A stretch of 37,030 nucleotides of DNA from Haliea salexigens DSM 19537 (GTDB lineage Bacteria > Pseudomonadota > Gammaproteobacteria > Pseudomonadales > Halieaceae), in contig NZ_AUHJ01000023.1 of the NCBI RefSeq assembly GCF_000423125.1, positions 1 through 37,030 of the forward strand. Direction: 5' to 3'. The position numbers and the translations under genes were made by a program. The notes beneath the pieces are model-generated. The model searched no databases. It was not told the origin of the DNA and saw nothing but the letters and a program-made list of their open reading frames with translations. Below, one piece after another: positions 1 to 7,416 of this stretch. Each line of letters starts with the position of its first letter. Within the stretch, counting starts at the first letter, position 1.

Positions 1-43
1 TATTAACCAGATCGCTCGGGCAATATCAGGTGACGAAAGCGCA

Positions 44-562
44 ATGCAGACAAGACGCAAGAATAACAATACCAGTAAGACGATGTACGGCATTTCTCGA
101 ATGGATTCGGAACGTTTCTATACCCATGGCTGGCGTGTAAAGCTGGTCCGCCGCGGGGTGGTTTACGTTAAGAACTTTCCGGACAAGCGTTGGGGAGGCA
201 AACGCAAAGCCCTGGTACAGGCGAAAGCATATCGGGATGCCTTGCTATCGGAACTGCCCGAACCACTGACGCGGCGCGAGTTCTGTACCGCTCTGCGCAG
301 CAACAATCGCAGTGGCATCAGCGGCGTCTACCGCTACGCCAAGAAATACACGCTGACGAACGGTAAAGTCATCGCGTCGTGGTACTGGGAGGCCACCTGG
401 CCAATCGGGAATGGCCAGCAAGGTCACCAGTCCTTTTCAGTCAATGAATTGGGTGAAAGGAAGGCCAAAGCACTCGCGATCGCTGCCCGGGAAGAAGCCC
501 TTGATGATCTCGACGGTTACTACTGGGCCTCACAGCGAGGCGCCCCGAGTCAATCAGGATGA
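44..562 (+). CDS. AP2/ERF-like DNA-binding domain protein (two repeats)
   Basis: A 172-residue basic protein with two related segments, residues about 14-70 (YGISR ... GWRVKLVRRG ... aromatic/basic, ending in a helix rich in A, K and R) and about 90-155 (SGISGVYRY ... WYWEATW ... a similar helix). The three-strand-plus-helix pattern resembles the AP2 domains of bacterial and phage proteins that often accompany homing endonucleases or integrases. I read it as a DNA-binding protein; its target is unknown. The frame is open without a stop to the left edge of the window, and the ATG at 44 has only a weak ribosome-binding site, so the true start may lie upstream. Its 3' end overlaps the convergent PepSY gene by 9 nt. 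Confidence 0.6.
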   Translation: MQTRRKNNNTSKTMYGISRMDSERFYTHGWRVKLVRRGVVYVKNFPDKRWGGKRKALVQAKAYRDALLSELPEPLTRREFCTALRSNNRSGISGVYRYAKKYTLTNGKVIASWYWEATWPIGNGQQGHQSFSVNELGERKAKALAIAAREEALDDLDGYYWASQRGAPSQSG

Positions 563-1669
563 TACCAGGCGTCGTTTCCGCCGGTGCTGCCAGCGGGTGT
601 AGCAATGGTTGCCACCGGTAAAGGCGAGCCAGGCCAGAGCGATGCCGGCGAGTAGAATCAAAAGGCGATAGCCAAAATGCATGCCATAACCAGAGTGCAG
701 AGGGTACAGCTGATTGACCAGGCGTCGTGTCGCACTGGACTCATCCGAGCGCTCACTGATAACCAGCGCCCCAGTACTGTTGTTGATGATCACTGAGGTG
801 CGTCCGTTCAGATGCCATTCCCCGGGTAACCGAAAACGCACTTTGGTATGGACCACGCCCGCTTCCTCGAAACTACGGATATAGGTCGGCCAGCCGTCCG
901 GTACCGCTGTCTGGGCCAGACGGTAATCCCGGGCGATGGCTGGGATTTCAGTGGATTGAGCGCTGAAATCCGACGCCACCTGGGTCGAAGTCGGTACCGG
1001 CGGCAGCAGGGGTACGATGAGTTTTTGCCATAGCATGATTGAACCCGTGAGCAGGGTGATCAGTAGCAACGGGCTGGCCAGGGCGCCGGCGTGGCGGTGG
1101 TATTGCAGGCTGCGCGAGGCGCTGTAATTGCCCGGCATAATCCAGCGCCAGCGAAACGCCCTGCGGCCCGGCCACCACAGCACCAGACCACTGATGGTCA
1201 GAAACAAAGCCAGCATCCCACAAACCAGCAGAAGGCCTTGTCCCCAGGAGCCGGCCAGCAGTTCAACGTGAAACTCGCGCAGTAGATTTAACAGTCCCAG
1301 CGCGCCCAGGTCGTCCGGGTAGGGTTCGAGCGTGGCCAGGTCCAGCAATTCAAGAGCGTGTTCGTGGCGCACAGTCCAGTAAGGTTCATCCGCATTCGGT
1401 GCTTTAAGGCTGAGGGTGACTCCGTTTCGTTCAGTGGCCAGTTGGTGTAGTTGAATGGCGATGTCGTCGTGCCCATAAACGGACGGCAGTGCCGCGGACG
1501 GGGTAACGGTCAGCCGGATCAGTTCCTTCTGATACACCAGTACGGTGCCGCTAACAGCGCTGGCCAGCAGGATCGCCAGCGCCGCAAGGCCCGCCCACAA
1601 ATGCCAGCGCCACAGCCCGCCCGGGCGCGGCCGGGGTGGGCGGCGAGTCTTTACATTGCCTGCCGTCAT
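554..1669 (-). CDS. PepSY-associated transmembrane (iron-regulated) protein
   Basis: A 371-residue protein of the PepSY_TM family, inner-membrane proteins found beside siderophore receptors and thought to help iron release or reduction. It has an N-terminal basic leader followed by a membrane helix (about residues 24-47), a periplasmic PepSY-like region, a helix around 142-165 ending in GLVLWWPGRR, another at about 197-218, and a final helix near 340-360. The WPGRR and HRHAG motifs are typical of the family. It starts 16 nt after the stop of the TonB-dependent receptor on the same strand, so the two very probably form one iron-responsive operon. The exact substrate cannot be read from the sequence. 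Confidence 0.85.
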   Translation of the reverse strand: MTAGNVKTRRPPRPRPGGLWRWHLWAGLAALAILLASAVSGTVLVYQKELIRLTVTPSAALPSVYGHDDIAIQLHQLATERNGVTLSLKAPNADEPYWTVRHEHALELLDLATLEPYPDDLGALGLLNLLREFHVELLAGSWGQGLLLVCGMLALFLTISGLVLWWPGRRAFRWRWIMPGNYSASRSLQYHRHAGALASPLLLITLLTGSIMLWQKLIVPLLPPVPTSTQVASDFSAQSTEIPAIARDYRLAQTAVPDGWPTYIRSFEEAGVVHTKVRFRLPGEWHLNGRTSVIINNSTGALVISERSDESSATRRLVNQLYPLHSGYGMHFGYRLLILLAGIALAWLAFTGGNHCYTRWQHRRKRRLVSS

Positions 1670-1685
1670 GATGTGAACGAGTTGA

Positions 1686-3803
1686 TTAGAAGTAACGCTG
1701 GTACGATACGCCGAAGCTGCGGCCTACACCTTTGAAGTTGCGCAGGTCGTTAGGGCTGCTCTGGGAGTAATAGGTGTAGTAGTCCTCGTTGGTGAGGTTT
1801 TGTATAGAGGCGCTTACCACACCGCCGAACAGGTCCAGGTTCGCAATCAGGTCGAGCGTGGTGTAGCCATCGAACGTGTTGACGGTGACGTCCTCACTGT
1901 CTTTCACCTTGCGGTCAAACAGGTGACTGAGCTGCAGCCGGGTGTTCAGGCCGTCGGTCCAGCGCCGCTCCCAGCTGAGGTTCAGGCGGTCGGGGGAAAT
2001 ATTGGTGCCGCCCAGATCAGAATCCACTCTACCGTCTTGGTCAGAATCAAAACGCCCCTCGGCCTGGGCATACCGCAGGCCCAGTACGTCGGCCTCACCC
2101 AGCGCCCAGTCCGCCCGGAACTCAAGGCCATCAACGTCGGTCTTCTCGCGCTTCACGGTATAGATCCCGTCATCTCCTCGCTGCAGGCGCTGACCGAAGT
2201 CCGAGTTGGAGGTGTAGTAGCTCAGTTGTGCGCTGATGGTACCGTTGTCGAACTCCAGGCCTATCTCAGCGTTCTCGGTAAGAATCGGGGTCAGGTCCAG
2301 GAAGCTTTCGACGTCCTGTCCGGGCTCGTTGATCCCCCGTAATACCCGGCCCACGTCAGGCATGGAGAAGGCCTCGGCGTAGTTGGCGAAGACCCGCCAC
2401 GTGTCGGTGAACTGGTAGGTACCACCGGCGTTGTACAGGGTCTCGGAGAAGTCGGGGTTACCGCCGGTGACGAACTGGCTGCCATAGCTGTAGAGGGTGG
2501 TGAAGTCGTCCACTTGCAACTCGGACTTCTCATGCCGGACCCCGGCGGTCAGGGTCATGCGCTCGATGCCGGTGTACTCCAGCTGCAGGTAGGGGGCCAG
2601 GTTCTCGTACCTGGTTTCCGGTACCCAGGTGCGGCCGGTCTGGATCAGGGCCTGCCAGGTTTCATCCTGCAGCACATCCATGCCGTACACCACCGACAGG
2701 GGCAGGCCACCGACCTCGTCCATAAACAGGGTCAGCTTCAGGCCTGTCTTCTCGGAATTGTTTTGTGATTGGTCTACCAGATCGGGGCCGTAGGATGGAT
2801 CCTGGAAGGTGGCAATAGGCGTGATCTGGGCGCCGTAGGTGGCCTCAAAGTCCTGCCGGAAGGCCTGCACTCGCACCTCCTGACCCAACCAGTCCGCGTT
2901 CAGGTAATTGAGGCTGATGGTGGTCACCTGGTTCTGGGCCCCTTCGGCTGGCAGCTCACCTTTGACGGCCCCGCTGGGAATATCTGCAGCGACATCACCC
3001 GGCACCGATATCCACTCATGGTTGCTCTCGATATCGTAGTGGTTGACCATCAGCTCGACCCGCTGATCGTCCCAGTCGTAGCCGGTTTTCAGGAACAGGT
3101 CCAGCGCCTCCGAGTCCATGGTGTCGCCCTGGGTATTGTCGACCCCAATCACCTCGCCATCGGCATCGTAGGCCATTCCGGTACTGCGGTAGCTGACGCC
3201 GGCCAGTATATCGGCTGCATCGAAACTGTTGGACAGGCTATAGCTGAGGCCGTAGTCGCCGCTCTCACCGATGTCCTCGCCCTGGAAGGCGCTATCGACC
3301 CGCACATGCTGCTCGAACGTCTCGCTGGGACGTTTGGTGATCAGGTTGATGATGCCGCCGGCGGCCCCCAGCCCGTGAATGGCGTTCGCTCCATGCAGGA
3401 CCTCTACCCGCTCCAGCAGGGTCGGGTCGATGGTGTGCCCGTCGCGGCCACCGTTGCGCAGCGGGTTGGATTGGGGTACGCCGTCAATCAGGTACAGGGG
3501 TTTGCGTCCCCGCAGGGTTTCACCGGCGTTGGTCATCTTCTGGCGAGCGGGGGAGAAGCTCGGGACGAGGTTGCCCAGTACAGTGGAAATATCATTCTGG
3601 ATGGACAGTTGTTGCTGCAGCGTGGCCTGATCGATCACGGTAACCGTATTGGGGATGGTGCTCAGAGGCTTGTCCACACGACTTGAGGTCACAATCACTT
3701 CCTCGATCTGCTCGGCTGCCAGTAAGGGGGTACCGGCCATTGCAGCGGCGATAAGCACCGGCAGGTGCAGTACATTACGGGAGAATTGGGGTGGAGGTGT
3801 CAT
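1686..3803 (-). CDS. TonB-dependent siderophore-type outer membrane receptor
   Basis: A 705-residue outer-membrane receptor. A signal peptide (about residues 1-30, ending LLAAEQ) is followed by a TonB box (IEEVIVTSSR), a plug domain (LYLIDGVPQ, RVEVLHGANA and GGIINLITKR motifs) and a beta-barrel ending in the aromatic C-terminus YQRYF. The start is supported by GAGGA a few bases before the ATG. A Fur-box-like palindrome lies about 65 nt upstream and a PepSY protein gene follows, so iron chelate uptake is the likely role. The ligand is not identifiable. Length and domain order are normal for the family. Confidence 0.9.
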   Translation of the reverse strand: MTPPPQFSRNVLHLPVLIAAAMAGTPLLAAEQIEEVIVTSSRVDKPLSTIPNTVTVIDQATLQQQLSIQNDISTVLGNLVPSFSPARQKMTNAGETLRGRKPLYLIDGVPQSNPLRNGGRDGHTIDPTLLERVEVLHGANAIHGLGAAGGIINLITKRPSETFEQHVRVDSAFQGEDIGESGDYGLSYSLSNSFDAADILAGVSYRSTGMAYDADGEVIGVDNTQGDTMDSEALDLFLKTGYDWDDQRVELMVNHYDIESNHEWISVPGDVAADIPSGAVKGELPAEGAQNQVTTISLNYLNADWLGQEVRVQAFRQDFEATYGAQITPIATFQDPSYGPDLVDQSQNNSEKTGLKLTLFMDEVGGLPLSVVYGMDVLQDETWQALIQTGRTWVPETRYENLAPYLQLEYTGIERMTLTAGVRHEKSELQVDDFTTLYSYGSQFVTGGNPDFSETLYNAGGTYQFTDTWRVFANYAEAFSMPDVGRVLRGINEPGQDVESFLDLTPILTENAEIGLEFDNGTISAQLSYYTSNSDFGQRLQRGDDGIYTVKREKTDVDGLEFRADWALGEADVLGLRYAQAEGRFDSDQDGRVDSDLGGTNISPDRLNLSWERRWTDGLNTRLQLSHLFDRKVKDSEDVTVNTFDGYTTLDLIANLDLFGGVVSASIQNLTNEDYYTYYSQSSPNDLRNFKGVGRSFGVSYQRYF

Positions 3804-3866
3804 CGCGCGTCCTCAAGATCGGGGCCATAGATAACCCGCTGAGTGAATTATTGGGCGCAAAAGTAT

Positions 3867-3885
3867 AATGATATCGAGAATCATT
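3867..3885 (-). promoter_or_regulatory. Fur-box-like operator upstream of the receptor gene
   Basis: AATGATATCGAGAATCATT is an inverted repeat with perfect 6-bp arms (AATGAT/ATCATT). The core at 3869-3883 matches the TGATAATnATTATCA Fur consensus at 11 of 14 defined positions by eye. It lies about 65 nt upstream of the receptor start, the usual place for iron repression. Confidence 0.7.
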
Positions 3886-3955
3886 AACAACAACTGGCGG
3901 AAACGATGAGCTTTCCTCTATTGTGGTGATCTTTACATTAAAATAATAACAATAC

Positions 3956-3972
3956 AGGTAGCATAACTACCT
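3956..3972. promoter_or_regulatory. Upstream operator copy of the AbiE-type toxin-antitoxin operon
   Basis: AGGTAG-CATAA-CTACCT is a perfect 6-bp inverted repeat with a 5-nt spacer. The same half-sites recur at 4051-4065 over the antitoxin start codon. AbiEi antitoxins are known to bind paired inverted repeats in their own promoter, so this is the likely distal operator. The two copies are about 95 nt apart. Confidence 0.6.
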
Positions 3973-4022
3973 TAGTGACGGATATTTTAATGAGCTCTGC
4001 ATGGCCAAAGAGCAGGTTGCGC

Positions 4023-4065
4023 TTGCGAGTCATTGAAAAAATGACTATATAGGTAGTATGACTAC
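4023..4065 (+). promoter_or_regulatory. Candidate leaderless promoter with operator over the start codon
   Basis: TTGCGA (4023-4028) and TATATA (4046-4051) are separated by 17 bp and could be -35 and -10 boxes. Transcription 7 nt after the -10 box would begin at 4058, which is the A of the ATG, giving a leaderless mRNA. The palindrome GTAGT-ATG-ACTAC (4053-4065) covers both the putative start site and the start codon, so a bound AbiEi would block initiation. No normal ribosome-binding site precedes the ATG. Confidence 0.5.
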
Positions 4066-4825
4066 GCATAATACAAACAAATTAAAGAACCTTGTGACTC
4101 AGCTCCGCCCTGGCGCTGTATGTTTGGCTCCCTGGCTTGAACACCAAGGCGTATCCCGGAATCTCCAGCAGTACTATGTGCGTAGTGGTTGGCTGGAGGC
4201 GATAGGGCGTGGTGCCTACGCGAGGCCCGGTGAGCGCGTTGATTGGCAGAGTGCGCTGGAGGCGTTGCAGCAACAGGCTGACTTGGACGTGCATGTCGGC
4301 GGTGTCACGGCGCTAACTCGCCGAGGATATGGCCACTACCTTTATCTGGACAAGGAGCGGATACAGCTCTTCTCAATAGCAGGTGTCAGTCTTCCCGCCT
4401 GGTTTAGCAAAAAGGATTGGGGCGTGAAGATAGAGCACATACGGACCGGGTTCATACCGGACCGGCCAGACCTGAAAGCTATAGAGAGTACATCCCGTGG
4501 ACTCCGCCAGTCTGTGCCCGAACGCGCGATCATGGAGTGCCTGTATTTAGCGCCCAAAACAATGGGTCTGGTGGAGTGCTACCAGCTCATGGAAGGGCTG
4601 GCTAACCTTCGACCGCACCTCGTCCAGGTGCTTCTGGAAAGCTGTACCTCTGTGAAAGTGAAACGGCTTTTCCTGTATTTGGCGAGGAAAGCCGATCACA
4701 AATGGCTGAGCCACGTCACATTGGAGAATGTTGATCTCGGAAAGGGGGATCGTAGCATCACACCGAATGGCGTATTCATCAAAGAGTTCCATATCAGCGT
4801 ACCTCAGGAGCTGGCGTCACTGTGA
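4058..4825 (+). CDS. abiEi: AbiEi-type antitoxin / transcriptional autorepressor
   Basis: A 255-residue protein of the AbiEi family, the antitoxin and autorepressor of type IV AbiE systems, which act in phage abortive infection. The N-terminal winged-helix segment (about residues 27-65, including SRNLQQYYVRSGWLEAIGRG and AYARPGE) is characteristic. A middle region (VGGVTALTRRGYGHYL) and a C-terminal domain follow. Its stop overlaps the GTG start of the toxin gene (GTGA), so the two are translationally coupled. The start codon lies inside an inverted repeat that also occurs about 95 nt upstream, fitting autorepression. An ATG at 4041 runs straight into a stop and can be excluded. Confidence 0.88.
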   Translation: MTTHNTNKLKNLVTQLRPGAVCLAPWLEHQGVSRNLQQYYVRSGWLEAIGRGAYARPGERVDWQSALEALQQQADLDVHVGGVTALTRRGYGHYLYLDKERIQLFSIAGVSLPAWFSKKDWGVKIEHIRTGFIPDRPDLKAIESTSRGLRQSVPERAIMECLYLAPKTMGLVECYQLMEGLANLRPHLVQVLLESCTSVKVKRLFLYLARKADHKWLSHVTLENVDLGKGDRSITPNGVFIKEFHISVPQELASL

Positions 4826-5748
4826 TAGCTCAGGGATATAGAAAGCAGGTGGAGTTGCTGCTTCATGTCTTGCCCCATGTCGCGGAGGTAGAGTGTTTTG
4901 CACTAAAAGGCGGTACTGCCATCAACCTCTTTCATGATGAAATGCCCCGACTGTCTGTGGATATCGACCTGACGTATACCCCGGTGGAGGATCGGGAGAC
5001 CGCCATGGCGGGAATCACCGCAGGTCTTGAAGAGATAAAGCAGCGACTTGACGGTGGTGGCATGCCGATCAAGGCGAGCTTACTGCCGCAGAGTGACGGG
5101 CAGGAAACCAAGCTGCTGTGTCGGGGTGAAACTGCCCAGATTAAAGTCGAGGTAAACACCATTATCCGGGGCTGCCTACAGCCACCGGTGAACATGGCAG
5201 TGGTGAGGGCGGTACAGGATGAGTTCGGCCTGTTTGCAGCAATCAACGTCGTTTCAAAAGGAGAGCTGTATGGCGGGAAGATTTGTGCAGCTCTGGACAG
5301 ACAGCACCCACGGGACCTGTTCGATATTCACCAGCTATTCCAGCAGGGGGGCATTACTGATGAGATAAGGCTGGGGTTTGTGGCGATGTTGGCAGGTCAT
5401 AACAGACCGGTTCATGAGCTGCTCAACCCGAACCGCCAGGATCTGCGGCAGCCATTTCAAGACCAGTTTCAGGGTATGACACTGGCACCGTTTACCTACG
5501 CAGATTTTGAAGCGACAAGAGAGCAGCTCATAGGAACCGTGAATGCCTGCCTGACTGAAGACGATAAGGCTTTCATGATAAGCCTGACTGCAGGGGAGCC
5601 AGACTGGTCGCTCTATCCCATTCCCGGATTGGAAGAAATGTCTGCCGTAAAGTGGAAGCTGCTTAACATTCAGAAGCTTGTAAAGATCAACCAAAAAAAA
5701 CATGATGGTATGCTGCGGAGCCTTCAAAAGCTACTAGCCGGAAACTAA
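4822..5748 (+). CDS. abiEii: AbiEii-type nucleotidyltransferase toxin
   Basis: A 308-residue nucleotidyltransferase of the AbiEii/MenT family, toxins of type IV toxin-antitoxin systems that are proposed or shown to transfer nucleotides to RNA targets. Motif I is LKGGTAINLF (residues 28-37), followed by the metal-binding DxD at 47-49 in RLSVDIDL. The second motif region is GGKICAALDR (151-160, K153) with RDLFD at 164-168. All residues expected for activity are visible. The start is a GTG overlapping the antitoxin stop by 4 nt. Full length and intact. Confidence 0.9.
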   Translation: MIAQGYRKQVELLLHVLPHVAEVECFALKGGTAINLFHDEMPRLSVDIDLTYTPVEDRETAMAGITAGLEEIKQRLDGGGMPIKASLLPQSDGQETKLLCRGETAQIKVEVNTIIRGCLQPPVNMAVVRAVQDEFGLFAAINVVSKGELYGGKICAALDRQHPRDLFDIHQLFQQGGITDEIRLGFVAMLAGHNRPVHELLNPNRQDLRQPFQDQFQGMTLAPFTYADFEATREQLIGTVNACLTEDDKAFMISLTAGEPDWSLYPIPGLEEMSAVKWKLLNIQKLVKINQKKHDGMLRSLQKLLAGN

Positions 5749-5881
5749 ATATTGGCCACTTTTTAAATGCATAGTATTTCGGATACTCAATGATCTTGAA
5801 AGCGAACGCACTGGATTGATTTAGGGAAGCGTACCGATCTGCATCAGTGCTATACGGTAGACTCAGTTTAAAGAAAATTCT

Positions 5882-6313
5882 ATGACCTCAACCCTGCGAC
5901 TAAAAGATCTCCTACTGCGGATTCGCGGACTCATTCCACACAGCGAATTCTGTGGTGTAGGGGTCGTAATAACTGCTGATCTGAACTTGCTACCAATTGC
6001 GTCAATGTGCGCCGATGCAGCGATTCCTGTACGACTAGGTCTACCCCAACAAATTGCCGATTGCAGCCTGTATAGCAGCCCCTGCCATGATGGATTTCAA
6101 ATAGTTTCGGATCAGTGGGAGCTGGTAAGGCGAAATCAATATTTTGCTCCTTATCCTTCGGAAAAGCAGCGCGCGTCCATTGAACAGGGTAACGTAGGAT
6201 CTCGTTACATGGCAGCGAGATTTGGGTCTCTCATAGAAGGGGTGCTTTGTACGGGTCTGCTGAGTGACAGAGACGGGGTGGTGGTATTTGAGAGAGGTTT
6301 AGTCGTTGTTTAA
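5882..6313 (+). CDS. DAC-like (diadenylate cyclase fold) protein, possibly degenerate or a sensor
   Basis: A 143-residue protein without an obvious annotated match. It lines up with the core of DisA/CdaA-type DAC domains: SPCHDGF at residues 66-72 falls on the family's TPLHDGA motif, GSRYMAA at 106-112 falls on GTRHRAA, and LLSDRDGVVVFERG near 126-139 falls on VSEETGGVSVAKNG. The Asp and Gly of the DGA motif and the first Arg of RHR are kept, but Ala is Phe, His is Tyr and the second Arg is Met. It is therefore either a divergent nucleotide cyclase or an inactive nucleotide-binding sensor. It overlaps the next gene, a Cap15-like effector, by 8 nt, which suggests a functional pair. It has no membrane segment or partner domain of its own. 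The fold call is by eye. Confidence 0.55.
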   Translation: MTSTLRLKDLLLRIRGLIPHSEFCGVGVVITADLNLLPIASMCADAAIPVRLGLPQQIADCSLYSSPCHDGFQIVSDQWELVRRNQYFAPYPSEKQRASIEQGNVGSRYMAARFGSLIEGVLCTGLLSDRDGVVVFERGLVVV

Positions 6314-6890
6314 TCTTTTTCCAGTAACAACAGTGATAGCGTGGATTGCGGGCTTATATACTGCTGCAGTGCTCATGATTTCGCTACTACTTGGTATATC
6401 TGGTGTGGCTTCTCTTGAAACTGCATTCAAGGGAGTAGCGGTCCTAAATCTTGTGCTACTCTCGATGGCGATAGGGGGATGGAGAGTATTATGGCGTATA
6501 GTTCCTAAGTTAAACGATTGGATATTTCCCGACCTGAACGGGAAGTGGGCTGTTGAAATTCATTGGAACTGGGGTGAAAAATCAGGAGCCAAGACGGCGA
6601 CTGCGTTCATTAAACAAAACCTTTTGAAAGTGAGTATTGAACTTTCTTCGGATGAATCGGAATCTGAAACATTAATGGTACTGCCTCACAAGGATAGCCA
6701 ATCATCCCGTCCTGGCTTGTACTATATTTATCGTAATATAGGTCTTGCGAATGCAGAGAACAAGCAGGACCCACATATCGGGGCGGCTATTCTCAAGGTT
6801 AGCCAAGAATCAAACAGTCTACTGCGCGGGAATTACTTTACAGACCGGTCAACAAATGGGCAGTACACAATGTGTCGAGAAGCTAATTAG
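6306..6890 (+). CDS. Cap15-like two-TM beta-barrel effector (cyclic nucleotide receptor type)
   Basis: A 194-residue protein with two N-terminal membrane helices (about residues 9-34 and 42-63), then the motif PDLNGKW (75-81) and a beta-rich C-terminal domain with RPGLYYIYRN (135-144), HIGAAIL (157-163) and LRGNYFTDRSTNGQYTM (173-189). This matches the Cap15 effectors of CBASS, in which the barrel binds a cyclic dinucleotide and the helices oligomerise and disrupt the inner membrane. The proposed start is a TTG at 6306 with AGAGAGG 8 nt upstream; it overlaps the DAC-like gene by 8 nt. Here no CD-NTase is on the same strand, and the nearby CBASS operon, in opposite orientation, has CapV as its effector. 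Confidence 0.75.
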   Translation: MFNLFPVTTVIAWIAGLYTAAVLMISLLLGISGVASLETAFKGVAVLNLVLLSMAIGGWRVLWRIVPKLNDWIFPDLNGKWAVEIHWNWGEKSGAKTATAFIKQNLLKVSIELSSDESESETLMVLPHKDSQSSRPGLYYIYRNIGLANAENKQDPHIGAAILKVSQESNSLLRGNYFTDRSTNGQYTMCREAN

Positions 6891-6966
6891 TTAAGAGCAG
6901 TATATGCCTATAGATTCCACATATAATTCTTGAAATATTGAGTGCAGGAAGCACAATGATGAAAAT

Positions 6967-7416
6967 TCACCCTACTCGACAAAATTTTCTATCTGCTGTT
7001 TGTAAACCTATATAGATCTCATTATAGCCCTGTATCAGTAATACCATAGGCCTCTGTGGAAGTAGATTTTTCCAGGAATTCAGGTCTATTTGTGAAGGGT
7101 TGGGGGTCAGTTCTGGATGTGTATGCCATTCACCAATATAAGTCACAGTACCGTTTGAGGCGGCCCACATTTCCTCAGCGCTCTGTTGGTGACATTGTCT
7201 AAGTCGATTAAAACTAACAGGTGATCGATCGTCCGATGGTGCAGGATTTGTAGCATGAACAACCTCAATGTGATCTCCGCGATAGCTCCCCAGGAGAATC
7301 CCGCCTGACTCGTGCTGGTCTTCCGACTGAGAAAAGGATTCTAGGACATTTAATACCTGAGACCGCAATAGGATATACCCTCCCTCGGGGCGCGACACTA
7401 CTCGGTGCGGCAGCAT
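6967..7416 (-). CDS. cap3: Cap3 JAB/JAMM isopeptidase of type II CBASS
   Basis: A JAMM-family metallopeptidase of about 149 residues that in type II CBASS removes the CD-NTase from its conjugates, opposing Cap2. The catalytic Glu is in HESGG, and the zinc motif GEWHTHP ... PSQID gives the two His and the Asp ligand in the order expected of an active JAMM enzyme. It overlaps the end of cap2. The start shown is the ATG at 7416; a TTG two codons earlier (7422) is equally possible, as neither has a clear ribosome-binding site and translation is probably coupled to cap2. It is the last gene of the CBASS operon. Confidence 0.9.
   Translation of the reverse strand: MLPHRVVSRPEGGYILLRSQVLNVLESFSQSEDQHESGGILLGSYRGDHIEVVHATNPAPSDDRSPVSFNRLRQCHQQSAEEMWAASNGTVTYIGEWHTHPELTPNPSQIDLNSWKNLLPQRPMVLLIQGYNEIYIGLQTADRKFCRVG

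Noticed and set aside
2769-3686. Long plus-strand open frame opposite the first receptor gene
   Set aside because: It lies wholly inside the receptor gene, its product shows no recognisable domain, and GC-rich genes commonly give such antisense frames.
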